Assembly (NCBI GenBank): GCA_034436555.1
Contig: DAOTUU010000059.1
Location: 1-64,000 of the forward strand
From: JAFMJV01 sp034436555
Lineage (GTDB): Bacteria; Chloroflexota; Limnocylindria; Limnocylindrales; CSP1-4
DNA: 64,000 nucleotides
Reading direction: 5' to 3'
In this document: one piece after another, positions 45,535-54,182 of the stretch
Position numbering within the stretch: position 1 is the stretch's first letter
Layout: each line of letters begins with the position of its first letter
Made by a program: the position numbers and the translations under genes
The notes under the pieces: model-generated
Told to the model about the DNA's origin: nothing
The model's database searches: none
The model's input: the letters and a program-made list of their open reading frames with translations, nothing else

Positions 45535-45642
45535 TCGATCCCTGGGCTGATTGTAGGTCCGCGCTGTGGCGCGGGCGGCCAGCGCGCCGGTGCTGCCCGC
45601 TCGTGGCGCATCCTCGTGCGAAGGGTCACCACGGCGCGGCGG

Positions 45643-45981
45643 CTACCGGTGCACCGTCTCCACGCCGCTGACGGTGTCGCGACGGTCGACGGTCGCCTCG
45701 TCGCGACCGGGCCCGCCGAGCACGGAATCCGCGGCCGTGTCGCGGGCATGCAGGTCGTCCGGTCCGCGCCCGCCGTTGAGCACGTCCCGACCGCCACCGC
45801 CCTCGAGCGTGTCGTCGCCCCGCCCCCCGTCGATGCCGACCAGCCTGCACACCGGCGGTCGGCCGCGCCCGGTTCGCCGGGCGCACCACCGGGCGGACGG
45901 GGGAGGCCCCGTCGGTCGATCGGTGCGCCAGGAGACCCATGCTGCACACCGGGCCGCGATTCTGTGCGTCGGGCGGACCAT
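45643..45981 (-). pseudogene. Remnant of an RTX (hemolysin-type calcium-binding) repeat protein
   Basis: Only the C-terminal part looks like a protein: GIDGGRGDDTLEGGGGRDVL, NGGRGPDDLHARD and VLGGPGRDEATVDRRDTVSG, ending ETVHR. These are calcium-binding nonapeptide repeats followed by the ending usual for such proteins. Upstream of about 45835 the frame is Arg/Pro-rich without a signal peptide, secretion features or ribosome site. The gene therefore appears 5'-truncated. The 766-base stretch 45444-46209 otherwise holds only a hairpin (45508-45534) and the promoter of the next gene. Confidence 0.5.
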
Positions 45982-46140
45982 CCGGCGGGTGGATGGGACG
46001 CTGGGCGCGGCCGGCCGCCCGGTGGTGCATCAGCCGCACACTGGACGGTCCGATCGCCCCAGGCTGGGCGGATCCAGCCGCGATCCGGTCCGTGCCGCAC
46101 CAGGCGGTCAGGCGCATGCCCGCGGGGTGGCGTCCAGTCG

Positions 46141-46170
46141 TTGACATCGCCAAGTCCCGGCCCGTAGAGT
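46141..46170 (+). promoter_or_regulatory. Sigma-70-type promoter of the 964-aa secreted-protein gene
   Basis: TTGACA (46141-46146), an 18-nt spacer and TAGAGT (46165-46170), giving a leader of about 30-35 nt before the ATG at 46210. The layout is the same as at 55439-55468. Confidence 0.7.
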
Positions 46171-46209
46171 CACCACGCCGGCCACGGGTTGTGTGTTGGG
46201 GGCTGAGCG

Positions 46210-49104
46210 ATGGACACGCCAGACCGGGTCTCGCTTCACGCGCCTCGCCCATCGCGCCGCGCGGGTGTCGCCCGCCTCCGGGCGTGGCTGTCGGTCTGGG
46301 CATCGGTCGGGCTCATCCTCGTCGCGGGCCCCGCGGGCGTGACCGGCCAGGACCGAGCGGCCGAGCCGACCGCGAGCCTGTCGGTCGGCATCGACATCCC
46401 CGGCACCCCCCGCGTGGTGCCGGCGGGCGAGCCACAGCTCGTGACCGTCCGGATCCACGGAGTCCAGCCGGTCATCGAGGTCACGCTGTGGGCGGGCGAC
46501 GAGCTGGTGGCGGACCTGCCGGTCAGCGGCGACGACGCCGAGGTGGCGATCGGCTGGCGCTGGACACCCGACGCGCCCGGCGATGCGGTGCTCCTGGCGC
46601 GCGGTCGGGACGCGTCGGGCAGCGTGGCGCAGTCGAACGCGATCCATCTCCGGGTCGTGGACCGCGCCGGGCGCACGGGCCGTCCGACGACCGCGCCCGG
46701 ACCGGACGGCCGGCCCGGCACCGGCGCCGCATCCGCCGCAGACGAGGGTCCGCTCCCCGGCGTGGAGGTGGTGGGCTGTCGGATCCGCATCCGTCCGGCG
46801 GCGACGATCGACGGACACCAGAGCGCGATCCACCACCTGGCGCCGCACGCCACGGCCTTCGCCCGGGTCGCGACGATCGGCGCGGAGGACGGCGTCGACC
46901 TGGTCGAGCTGCCCGTCGGCCCCGGTCTCCACCTGATCACGCAGTCGGATGCGGAGGCGCGGACCGAGGTCTTCGGGCCCCCGGTCTCGCTCGCCGTCCC
47001 GGCCGCCTGCGGCCGGCACGGATGGTCCGGCGAGGTGCGCCTGGTGGACGGACGGCTGCGGGTCCCGGCGTCGGTGGACCGCGGCTACCTCTACCTGCAG
47101 GTCGATGGCGGCCCGGCCGTGCGCGTCCCGGCGGACCCCCGGGCGTTCGCGACGGCGGACGGCGGCGTCCTCGACTTCGGGCCGCTGCTGCCCCGGCTCA
47201 CCGGAGAGGAGCTCACCGCCGAGGCCTGGGGCTGGGCCGGAAACCGGCTCGTGGACCTCGGCAGGGGTCGGCTGCGCATGTCCCGAGCGCGGGCCCCGAG
47301 CGCCCCGGACCCGGTCGAGGCGCGGCGACCCGGGTTCGTGCGTCCGGTCGAGCTGGGCCTGTCCGACATCCTGGGGTTCGAGCTGGTCACCGAGCTGGAC
47401 ATCCTGGTCCGGAGGGGCGGCGGCGAATTCCAGCCCGTCGTGGCCCGCGCTGGGGCGCTCCCCTTCCCCACCACGCCCGCTGGCCTGCCCATCATGCGCA
47501 CGCTGACATGGAAGACCGACCTGACCGGCGTGACATCCCTGATCTGGCAGGTGCTGCCCTACCCCCCGGGCAAGACCACGGATGTGACACCGCCCTTCGC
47601 CATCGACCTGTGGTCGGAGGCGGTCCCGCCTGGCACGACCAGCGGCGAGGCGACACTCGACTTCAGCCTGTACCTGGAGCACCCGGGGAACGTCGCGCAG
47701 GCCGTCACGGGCGCGCAGGACGTGCAGCCGGTCATCCTGGGCGACCCGTGGCTCGCCGGTGCGCCCGCGCCGACCGCCAAGCCCGGCACGGTCTCACAGG
47801 CGCTGGGCCCGGTGGAGAAGCTCGCGCTGGAGTCCATCCCGGTGTCCAACCCGGTCGCCTTCGTGGGCGAGTTCTATGTCCGGGTCGTGCCCCTGGCCGG
47901 CACGACACCCCTGGCGCCGTCCAACGTCGTGCGCCTGAGCGTCGCCGAGCCCGACACGCCGATCTCGATCGATCAGCAGCCGTGTGACACCTGCACCTCC
48001 AACCCGGGCGCGCTCCAGATCTCCTGGTCGTTCACGCTGCCGACGCCCGCAAACCCCAAGTACACCGGCTGTGCCGTGGTCACCGGATTCACCGACGACT
48101 ACCAGAAGCCACCCGCCACCTGGCCATGGACCTACAAGGTCGGCAGGGTCTTCTGCCCGGACCCGCCGGACGATGACGGGTGGAGCCTGCTGGATGCCTT
48201 CGAGGCGGCGTTCGAGTTCGTGACCGACGTGTGGGACGTCGTCTCGTCGTCCTATGCCTGGATCAAGCAGCAGGTCGTGTCGGCCATGCTCACCGCGGTG
48301 CCCTGCCAGGCCATCGCGGACGACTCGGTCTGCGAGGGACTGGCCAACATCGCGCTCGATGCCGTGGCCGTCGGATTCGGCGTGCCACCCTCGATCCCCG
48401 ACTTCTCCTCCACGATGGGCGCCCTGAAGGGCGACCTGGCGACCTTCATCGTGGAGAACGCGGCCGAGCAGTTCCCTGCCATCGCGCTCGCCTGCGATGT
48501 CGCCTCGGCGGGCTCGTCGATCAGCGGCGACCTCAAGGACTGCCAGGACCTGGTCGCGCTCGCCATCGACGAGGTCGTGGAGCAGGTCGAGGCCGCGCGC
48601 AGCGAGGCGGCCGCGAGCGCGACCGGCAAGGGGTACCCGGGTGTGCTGTTCGCCCCCGACCCTCGCGGCCAGTGGCAGCCACCCACCCTGACCATCACGG
48701 CGACCCGGACCGACGACCCGGTCCAGCCCGAGGTGTGCTCCATCTCGGGCTCGCTGTCCTCGGCGCTGGCCGACTGGCAATGGGAGGAGCTGGTGGCGGG
48801 CAAGGTCGTCACGGCCCACGGAGACGTCAAGGGCACCCCCCTCGTCCCGGCCACCGTCACCCTGCCCCAGCTCGCTCCGGGGGAGTCGGTGACACGGACG
48901 CTGTGGCTCGATGACTACGCCACCTGGTTCGAGTCGAAGGACTCGTTCGAGTACTGGCACTACCAGATGGCGCTGGCGAATCCCAACCGGGCATGGGTCC
49001 TGCTTCAGCAGGGCGCCCAGCTGACGTTCAGCGTGTCCAGCAACTGCGCCCCGACCAGTTCCGTGGGACCCGTGACGCTGCCTGCCGGGAAGACCGGCGG
49101 ATGA
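46210..49104 (+). CDS. Large secreted protein of unknown function (964 aa)
   Basis: After a basic N-terminus, residues 26-44 (AWLSVWASVGLILVAGPAGV region) form a signal peptide. Residues ~55-150 look like a beta-sandwich (VRIHGVQPVIEVTLWAGDEL, GWRWTPDAPGDAVLLARGRD). Two or three further beta-rich domains follow; one ends in PYPPGKTTDVTPPFAIDLWS. Residues ~640-800 are helical and Cys-containing (QPCDTCTSNPGALQISWSF, VPCQAIADDSVCEGLANIAL). I recognise no enzymatic motif. The stop overlaps the next gene (ATGA), which also encodes an exported beta-rich protein, so the two probably act together. The promoter is clear at 46141. Confidence 0.8.
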   Translation: MDTPDRVSLHAPRPSRRAGVARLRAWLSVWASVGLILVAGPAGVTGQDRAAEPTASLSVGIDIPGTPRVVPAGEPQLVTVRIHGVQPVIEVTLWAGDELVADLPVSGDDAEVAIGWRWTPDAPGDAVLLARGRDASGSVAQSNAIHLRVVDRAGRTGRPTTAPGPDGRPGTGAASAADEGPLPGVEVVGCRIRIRPAATIDGHQSAIHHLAPHATAFARVATIGAEDGVDLVELPVGPGLHLITQSDAEARTEVFGPPVSLAVPAACGRHGWSGEVRLVDGRLRVPASVDRGYLYLQVDGGPAVRVPADPRAFATADGGVLDFGPLLPRLTGEELTAEAWGWAGNRLVDLGRGRLRMSRARAPSAPDPVEARRPGFVRPVELGLSDILGFELVTELDILVRRGGGEFQPVVARAGALPFPTTPAGLPIMRTLTWKTDLTGVTSLIWQVLPYPPGKTTDVTPPFAIDLWSEAVPPGTTSGEATLDFSLYLEHPGNVAQAVTGAQDVQPVILGDPWLAGAPAPTAKPGTVSQALGPVEKLALESIPVSNPVAFVGEFYVRVVPLAGTTPLAPSNVVRLSVAEPDTPISIDQQPCDTCTSNPGALQISWSFTLPTPANPKYTGCAVVTGFTDDYQKPPATWPWTYKVGRVFCPDPPDDDGWSLLDAFEAAFEFVTDVWDVVSSSYAWIKQQVVSAMLTAVPCQAIADDSVCEGLANIALDAVAVGFGVPPSIPDFSSTMGALKGDLATFIVENAAEQFPAIALACDVASAGSSISGDLKDCQDLVALAIDEVVEQVEAARSEAAASATGKGYPGVLFAPDPRGQWQPPTLTITATRTDDPVQPEVCSISGSLSSALADWQWEELVAGKVVTAHGDVKGTPLVPATVTLPQLAPGESVTRTLWLDDYATWFESKDSFEYWHYQMALANPNRAWVLLQQGAQLTFSVSSNCAPTSSVGPVTLPAGKTGG

Positions 49105-49952
49105 GCACGCTGCTGGCCGTCCTGGTCGTCGTCCTCGTGACGCTGGGCGACATCCTGCTGGCGCTGGCGTCGGCGAACCTGCCGGCGGTCCAGCAGCCGT
49201 CGGCCACGCGCGCCTGGATCGACACGCCGCTGACCGGCGCACGCGTCTCGCGCGGTCCTGTCGAGGTGCTCGCCCACGCCACCGACCCGGACGGCATCGT
49301 CCGCCTGGAACTGGTCGTGGATGGCGCGATCGTCTCGGTCGCGCAACCCGATCGCGCCGACACGGCACCGCCTCCGGTCCTCGCGTCGGCTCGACTCGCC
49401 TGGCGGACGCCGACGCTGGGTCGACATGTGCTGGTCGTCACCGGGGTCGATCCGGAGGGCAGGCGCGGGTTTCCCGCCCTGGCCGTGGTCCAGGTGGTGC
49501 GTCCGCGCGCGACACCGCGGGCGACCGAACGCCCCGAGCCTCGCGCGACGCCTCGGGCCACGCCTCGGTCCACCCCGCGCGCCACGCCTCGGGCGACGCC
49601 GCGCGCCACCCCGCGACCGACTCCGCGACCCTGCGTCCCGCCGCCGCCGGCGCTCCAGTCACCGCCCGACTTCCACCTGGTGGACACGCCCGCGGAGAAC
49701 CCGCCGACGCTCAGCTGGGACTATGGGCGCGAGCCCCGATGCCAGCCCACGGACTACGTGGTGCGCATCGTGGATGACGACGGGGCCGTGGTCCTGGAGC
49801 GCACCGTGGGCGGCGATCGCCGGACCTTCACGCCGCCGCGGGAGCTGGCCACCTGCCGCAGCTACGGCTGGACGGTCCGGGCCATCGGTCCGGGTGGCCG
49901 CAGCCGGCCGTCGGACAGTCGGGCCTTCGCGATCTCGTATCGCTGCGGCTGA
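49101..49952 (+). CDS. Membrane-anchored protein with Ig-like domain, RATP repeats and fibronectin-like domain
   Basis: 283 aa. An N-terminal hydrophobic segment (LLAVLVVVLVTLGDILLALA) is either a signal or an anchor. Residues ~38-115 resemble an Ig-like fold (WIDTPLTGARVSRGPVEVLA, GRHVLVVTGVDPEGRRGFP). A low-complexity linker of RATP/RSTP/RPTP repeats follows (bases 49504-49629, period 12). Residues ~190-283 look like a fibronectin type III domain ending RSYGWTVRAIGPGGRSRPSD. It overlaps the 964-aa gene by 4 nt. The function is unknown; a surface-exposed scaffold is likely. Confidence 0.75.
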   Translation: MSTLLAVLVVVLVTLGDILLALASANLPAVQQPSATRAWIDTPLTGARVSRGPVEVLAHATDPDGIVRLELVVDGAIVSVAQPDRADTAPPPVLASARLAWRTPTLGRHVLVVTGVDPEGRRGFPALAVVQVVRPRATPRATERPEPRATPRATPRSTPRATPRATPRATPRPTPRPCVPPPPALQSPPDFHLVDTPAENPPTLSWDYGREPRCQPTDYVVRIVDDDGAVVLERTVGGDRRTFTPPRELATCRSYGWTVRAIGPGGRSRPSDSRAFAISYRCG

Positions 49953-50023
49953 GCGACCGGGCTGCGGCGCGGTCCTTCGCCCCGGACGCGTACTCTGGAC
50001 CGGAACGTACCGGGAGATCACCG

Positions 50024-52399
50024 ATGACCGCGACCATGGCGCCCGCCGGCGCCGTCCTCGACGCCGATGAGCTGCACCGGATCGACGCGTGGTGGCGTGC
50101 CGCCAACTACCTGTCGGTCGGCCAGATCTACCTGCTCGACAATCCGCTGCTGCGCGAGCCGCTGCGAGCGGAACATGTCAAGCCGCGTCTCCTGGGCCAC
50201 TGGGGCACGAGCCCGGGTCTCAACCTCGTCTACGCCCACCTGAACCGGGTGATCAGGCGCGACGACCTGGATGCGATCTACGTCATCGGCCCGGGGCACG
50301 GGGGGCCCGCCATCGTCGCCAACGCCTGGATGGAGGGGACCTATTCCGAGGTCTACCCGTCCGTCGGACGCGACATGGAGGGGCTGCGCCGGCTGTTCCG
50401 CCAGTTCTCGTTCCCGGGCGGCATCCCGAGCCATGTCGCGCCCGAGACGCCGGGATCCATCCACGAGGGCGGGGAGCTGGGCTACGCGCTGTCCCACGCC
50501 TATGGCGCGGCCTTCGACAACCCGGACCTCTTGGTGTGCTGCGTGGTCGGCGACGGCGAGGCCGAGACCGGCCCGCTGGCCACCGGCTGGCACTCCAACA
50601 AGTTCCTCGATCCGCGCATCGACGGGGCGGTCCTGCCGATCCTCCATCTCAACGGCTACAAGATCGCCAACCCCACGGTGCTCGCCCGGATCGGGCGCGA
50701 CGAGCTCGCCGCGCTCATGGAGGGCTACGGCCACCACCCGTGGTTCGTCGAGGGCGATGACCCCGAGTCCGTCCACCAGCAGCTGGCGGCGACCATGGAC
50801 GCGGTCGTCGCGGAGATCCGGGAGATCCAGCGGCGCGCCCGCGAGGACGCCGTCACCGACCGACCCCGCTGGCCGATGATCGTGCTCCGGACGCCCAAGG
50901 GCTGGACTGGGCCCCGCGAGATCGACGGGCATCGCGTCGAGGGGACGTGGCGGTCACACCAGGTGCCCATGGGCGAGGTCCGCACGAACGAGCGGAACCG
51001 CGCCATCCTGGAGGCCTGGATGCGCAGCTACCGACCCGAGGAGCTGTTCGACGAGCAGGGCGGGCTGCGCGCCGAGATCGCCGGGCTCGCGCCCGCGGGC
51101 GTGCGGCGGATGAGCGCCAACCCGGTGTCCAACGGCGGCCTGCTGCTGCGCGACCTGGACCTGCCGGACTTCCGCGACCACGCGGTCGAGGTGCCCTCGC
51201 CCGGTGCGACGACCGCGGAGGCGACCCGCGTGCTGGGGTCCTGGCTGCGCGACGTGATCGATCGCAACCGGCAGACCTTCCGGCTGTTCGGACCGGACGA
51301 GACGGCCTCGAACCGGCTGGGCGACGTGTTCGAGGTCACCGATCGCGCCTGGATGGCCGAGACCGTGCCCGACGACGACCACCTGGCACCCGGCGGACGG
51401 GTCATGGAGGTGCTCTCGGAGCACCAGTGCCAGGGCTGGCTGGAGGGGTACCTGCTGACCGGCCGGCACGGCCTGTTCAACTGCTACGAGGCCTTCATCC
51501 ACATCGTCGACTCGATGTTCAACCAGCACGCGAAGTGGCTCAAGGTCACCCGCGACCTGCCCTGGCGGCGGCCCATCGCGTCGCTCAACTACGTGCTCTC
51601 GTCGCTCGTCTGGCGCCAGGACCACAACGGGTTCAGCCACCAGGACCCGGGGTTCATCGACCACGTCGTGAACAAGAAGGCGAGCGTCATCCGGGTGTAC
51701 CTGCCGCCCGACGCGAACACGCTGCTGTCGGTCGCGGATCACTGCCTGCGCAGCCGCCACTACGTGAACGTCATCGTGGCGGGCAAGCAGCCGGCACCCA
51801 ACTGGCTGTCCATGGACGAGGCGATCCTCCACTGCACGCGGGGCATCGGCATCTGGGACTGGGCGAGCACCGATTCGGGCGCCGACCCCGACGTGGTCAT
51901 CGCCTGCGCGGGCGACATCCCGACGCTCGAGGCGCTGGCGGCGGTGGACCTGCTGCGGCGGCACCTGCCCGAGGTGCGCGTGCGCTTCGTCAACGTCGTG
52001 GACCTGATGCGCCTCGAGGATGACAAGGAGCACCCCCACGGCCTGTCGAGCGCGGAGTTCGACGCGCTGTTCACCACGGACAAGCCGGTCGTGTTCGCCT
52101 ACCACGGGTATCCCTGGCTGATCCATCGGCTCACGTACCGCCGGACCAACCACGCCAACATCCACGTCCGCGGCTACAAGGAGGAGGGCACCACCACGAC
52201 GCCCTTCGACATGGTGATGCTCAACGACCTGGACCGCTACCACCTCGTGCTCGACGTCATCGACCGCGTGCCGGGGCTCGGATCGCGCGCCGGCCACGTC
52301 CGCCAGCTGATGCTGGACAAGCGGATCGAGGCCCGGGCGTACACGCGCGTCGAGGGCGAGGACCTGCCCGAGGTCGCGGGCTGGACGTGGCCGGGCTGA
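50024..52399 (+). CDS. xfp: Xylulose-5-phosphate/fructose-6-phosphate phosphoketolase
   Basis: ThDP enzyme that splits xylulose 5-P or fructose 6-P with phosphate into acetyl-P and an aldose phosphate. The 791 aa match the family length. Key segments are YLSVGQIYLLDNPLL, LGHWGTSPGLNLVYAHLNR, the family signature EGGELGYALSHAYGA and the ThDP/Mg site VVGDGEAETGPLATGWHSNK near residue 180. DHNGFSHQDPGFIDHVVNKK lies near 540. Substrate preference cannot be told. The 3' end overlaps ackA by 13 nt, so acetyl-P is probably passed straight to acetate and ATP. GGGAG lies before the ATG and a TACTCT box lies at 49991. Confidence 0.97.
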   Translation: MTATMAPAGAVLDADELHRIDAWWRAANYLSVGQIYLLDNPLLREPLRAEHVKPRLLGHWGTSPGLNLVYAHLNRVIRRDDLDAIYVIGPGHGGPAIVANAWMEGTYSEVYPSVGRDMEGLRRLFRQFSFPGGIPSHVAPETPGSIHEGGELGYALSHAYGAAFDNPDLLVCCVVGDGEAETGPLATGWHSNKFLDPRIDGAVLPILHLNGYKIANPTVLARIGRDELAALMEGYGHHPWFVEGDDPESVHQQLAATMDAVVAEIREIQRRAREDAVTDRPRWPMIVLRTPKGWTGPREIDGHRVEGTWRSHQVPMGEVRTNERNRAILEAWMRSYRPEELFDEQGGLRAEIAGLAPAGVRRMSANPVSNGGLLLRDLDLPDFRDHAVEVPSPGATTAEATRVLGSWLRDVIDRNRQTFRLFGPDETASNRLGDVFEVTDRAWMAETVPDDDHLAPGGRVMEVLSEHQCQGWLEGYLLTGRHGLFNCYEAFIHIVDSMFNQHAKWLKVTRDLPWRRPIASLNYVLSSLVWRQDHNGFSHQDPGFIDHVVNKKASVIRVYLPPDANTLLSVADHCLRSRHYVNVIVAGKQPAPNWLSMDEAILHCTRGIGIWDWASTDSGADPDVVIACAGDIPTLEALAAVDLLRRHLPEVRVRFVNVVDLMRLEDDKEHPHGLSSAEFDALFTTDKPVVFAYHGYPWLIHRLTYRRTNHANIHVRGYKEEGTTTTPFDMVMLNDLDRYHLVLDVIDRVPGLGSRAGHVRQLMLDKRIEARAYTRVEGEDLPEVAGWTWPG

Positions 52400-53508
52400 C
52401 CATCCGACGGATCCTCGTCGTCAACGCGGGATCGTCCAGCCTCAAGCTGCGGGTCCTCGACCCTGCCGATGCGGTCGTCGCCTCGACGGACCTGCCCGGC
52501 GGCCCGGTCGGGACGGCGGCGCTCGGAGCGGCCGTGACCGGGTTCGGTCCGCTCGACGCGATCGGGCACCGGGTCGTCCACGGGGGCACCCGGTTCACCG
52601 CACCGGTCGTGCTCACCGATGGCGTGGTCGCGGCGCTCCACGATCTCACACCGCTCGCGCCGCTCCACCAGCCACCGTCGCTCGCCGGCATCGAGGCGGT
52701 CGCGGCGGCGCTTCCCGACATCCCCGCGGTGGCCTGCTTCGACACGGCGTTCCACGCCACGCTGCCCGCGGCCCGGGCCACGTACGCGCTGCCCGCGGCC
52801 TGGCGGGAGCGCTGGGGACTTCGCCGGTACGGGTTCCACGGGCTGTCGCACGCGCACGCGTCGCGCCGGGTCGCGGAGCTCGTGGGGCGGACGGGTGACG
52901 CGGGGCTGCGGGTGGTGACCTGCCACCTCGGCGCCGGCGCCTCGCTGGCCGCGGTGCTCGGCGGCCGCTCCGTGGACACGACCATGGGGTTCACGCCGCT
53001 CGAGGGCCTCGTGATGGCGACCCGCTCGGGGACCGTGGACCCAGGCCTCGTGCTGTGGCTCGCGACCGAGCAGGGCATGCCGACGACCGAGCTGGTCGAG
53101 GGGCTCGAGCATCGGTCGGGTCTCCTGGGCCTGGGTGGCACGGCCGACATGCGGGCCATCCTCGAGGGCGCGGCCGCCGGGAGGGACGACGCGCGGCTGG
53201 CCATCGACGTCACCATCCACCGGCTCCGGGCGGGCATCGCGGCGATGGCGGCGGCGCTCGCGGGCATCGACGCGATCGCCTTCACGGGTGGCATCGGCGA
53301 GCGGTCGGCGGCGGTCCGGGGCATGGCCGCCGAGGGCCTCGGCTTCCTGGGCATCCGCCTGGACCCGGCCGCCAACGATGCCGCCGCGGGCGACGCCGAT
53401 GTGGAGATCGGCGCGGGCGGTGGCGCCGTGCGCGCGTTCGTGGTCCCGGCGCGCGAGGAGCTCGAGGTGGCGCGCGGCGTGCGCGGCGCGCTCGCGTCCG
53501 GGGCCTGA
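52387..53508 (+). CDS. ackA: Acetate kinase
   Basis: Converts acetyl-phosphate and ADP to acetate and ATP. The 373 aa show the phosphate-1 loop ILVVNAGSSSLKLRVLD, HRVVHGGTRFTAP near residue 61 and GFHGLSHAHASRRVAEL near 150. CHLGAGASLAAVLGGRSVDT and TMGFTPLEGLVMATRSG (phosphate-2 region) follow, with AFTGGIGERSAAVRG near the end. A GTG start inside the xfp 3' end gives tight coupling to phosphoketolase. The last codons (ALASGA, stop) are the first unit of a 21-bp tandem repeat that continues into the spacer. Confidence 0.96.
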   Translation: MAGLTIRRILVVNAGSSSLKLRVLDPADAVVASTDLPGGPVGTAALGAAVTGFGPLDAIGHRVVHGGTRFTAPVVLTDGVVAALHDLTPLAPLHQPPSLAGIEAVAAALPDIPAVACFDTAFHATLPAARATYALPAAWRERWGLRRYGFHGLSHAHASRRVAELVGRTGDAGLRVVTCHLGAGASLAAVLGGRSVDTTMGFTPLEGLVMATRSGTVDPGLVLWLATEQGMPTTELVEGLEHRSGLLGLGGTADMRAILEGAAAGRDDARLAIDVTIHRLRAGIAAMAAALAGIDAIAFTGGIGERSAAVRGMAAEGLGFLGIRLDPAANDAAAGDADVEIGAGGGAVRAFVVPAREELEVARGVRGALASGA

Positions 53509-53560
53509 GCGCTCGCGTCCGGGGCCTGGGCGTCCGCGTCCGGGGCCTGGGCGTCCGGGG
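53488..53560. repeat. 21-bp tandem repeat at the end of ackA, about 3.5 copies
   Basis: Units GCG(C/T)(T/C)CGCGTCCGGGGCCTG(A/G) start at 53488, 53509, 53530 and, partial, 53551. The first contains the ackA stop codon. This looks like recent slippage duplication of the gene's 3' end. Confidence 0.85.
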
Positions 53561-53566
53561 GGACCG

Positions 53567-53941
53567 TCACCAGGTCGCGCCGCCGCCCCTCCGCATCCGG
53601 TCGAGCTCCCGCCGCAGCCGCTTGCTCGGCCGACCGGCGCCGCGCGTCCACTCCATGCCCGGCGGCAGCGGCTCGACGGCCGGCGCCGGGCTGTGGTCGA
53701 TGTAGCACGTCGCGGCGACCGGCGCGCCCACCCGCGCCTCGATCACCCGGACCACCTCCACGACCCGGTCGCGGTCGGCGATGCGAGCCTCCACCCGATC
53801 GCCCACCTTGACCCGGGCCGACGCCTTCGCGTCCCGGCCGTTGATGCGCACATGGCCGCCGTCGCACAGCTGGGTCGCGGCCGGCCGGGTCTTGGCCAGC
53901 CGCACCGCGGTCAGCCAGCGGTCGATGCGGGTCTCGTCCAT
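53567..53941 (-). CDS. S4-domain RNA-binding protein, Hsp15-like
   Basis: 124 aa with an N-terminal S4 domain (RIDRWLTAVRLAKTRPAATQ, then GHVRINGRDAKASARVKVGD). A basic tail follows, GRPSKRLRRELDRMRR. Hsp15 binds 50S subunits carrying stalled nascent chains; the length and tail fit that family better than a pseudouridine synthase, since no catalytic domain is present. TAGAGT lies 9 nt before the ATG without a clear Shine-Dalgarno site, so its leader is very short or absent. It is convergent with ackA. Confidence 0.9.
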   Translation of the reverse strand: MDETRIDRWLTAVRLAKTRPAATQLCDGGHVRINGRDAKASARVKVGDRVEARIADRDRVVEVVRVIEARVGAPVAATCYIDHSPAPAVEPLPPGMEWTRGAGRPSKRLRRELDRMRRGGGATW

Positions 53942-54182
53942 CGTCCGATGACTCTACCGGCCCGAGGCCGGTCGCGCGCCTCCGGCCGTGCCCCCCGTCG
54001 GCGCCTCGGCCCGCAGGCGTCGCGATGGGCGTATCGTCTGACATCCGGCCGTCGGAGCCGGGCGGGGCACCGTCGTCCACGCACCCGGGTCGCCCCGGCT
54101 TGATCGGCACACCCATCGAGCGGGGCCCGCGTCCGTGCCGACTCCCGTCACCTGGACACCACATGGAGCCTGACGCCGGGTC

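Noticed and set aside
49504..49629. 12-bp periodic array in the gene at 49101, considered as CRISPR-like
   Set aside because: It is an in-frame coding repeat for RATP/RPTP linkers with no spacers.
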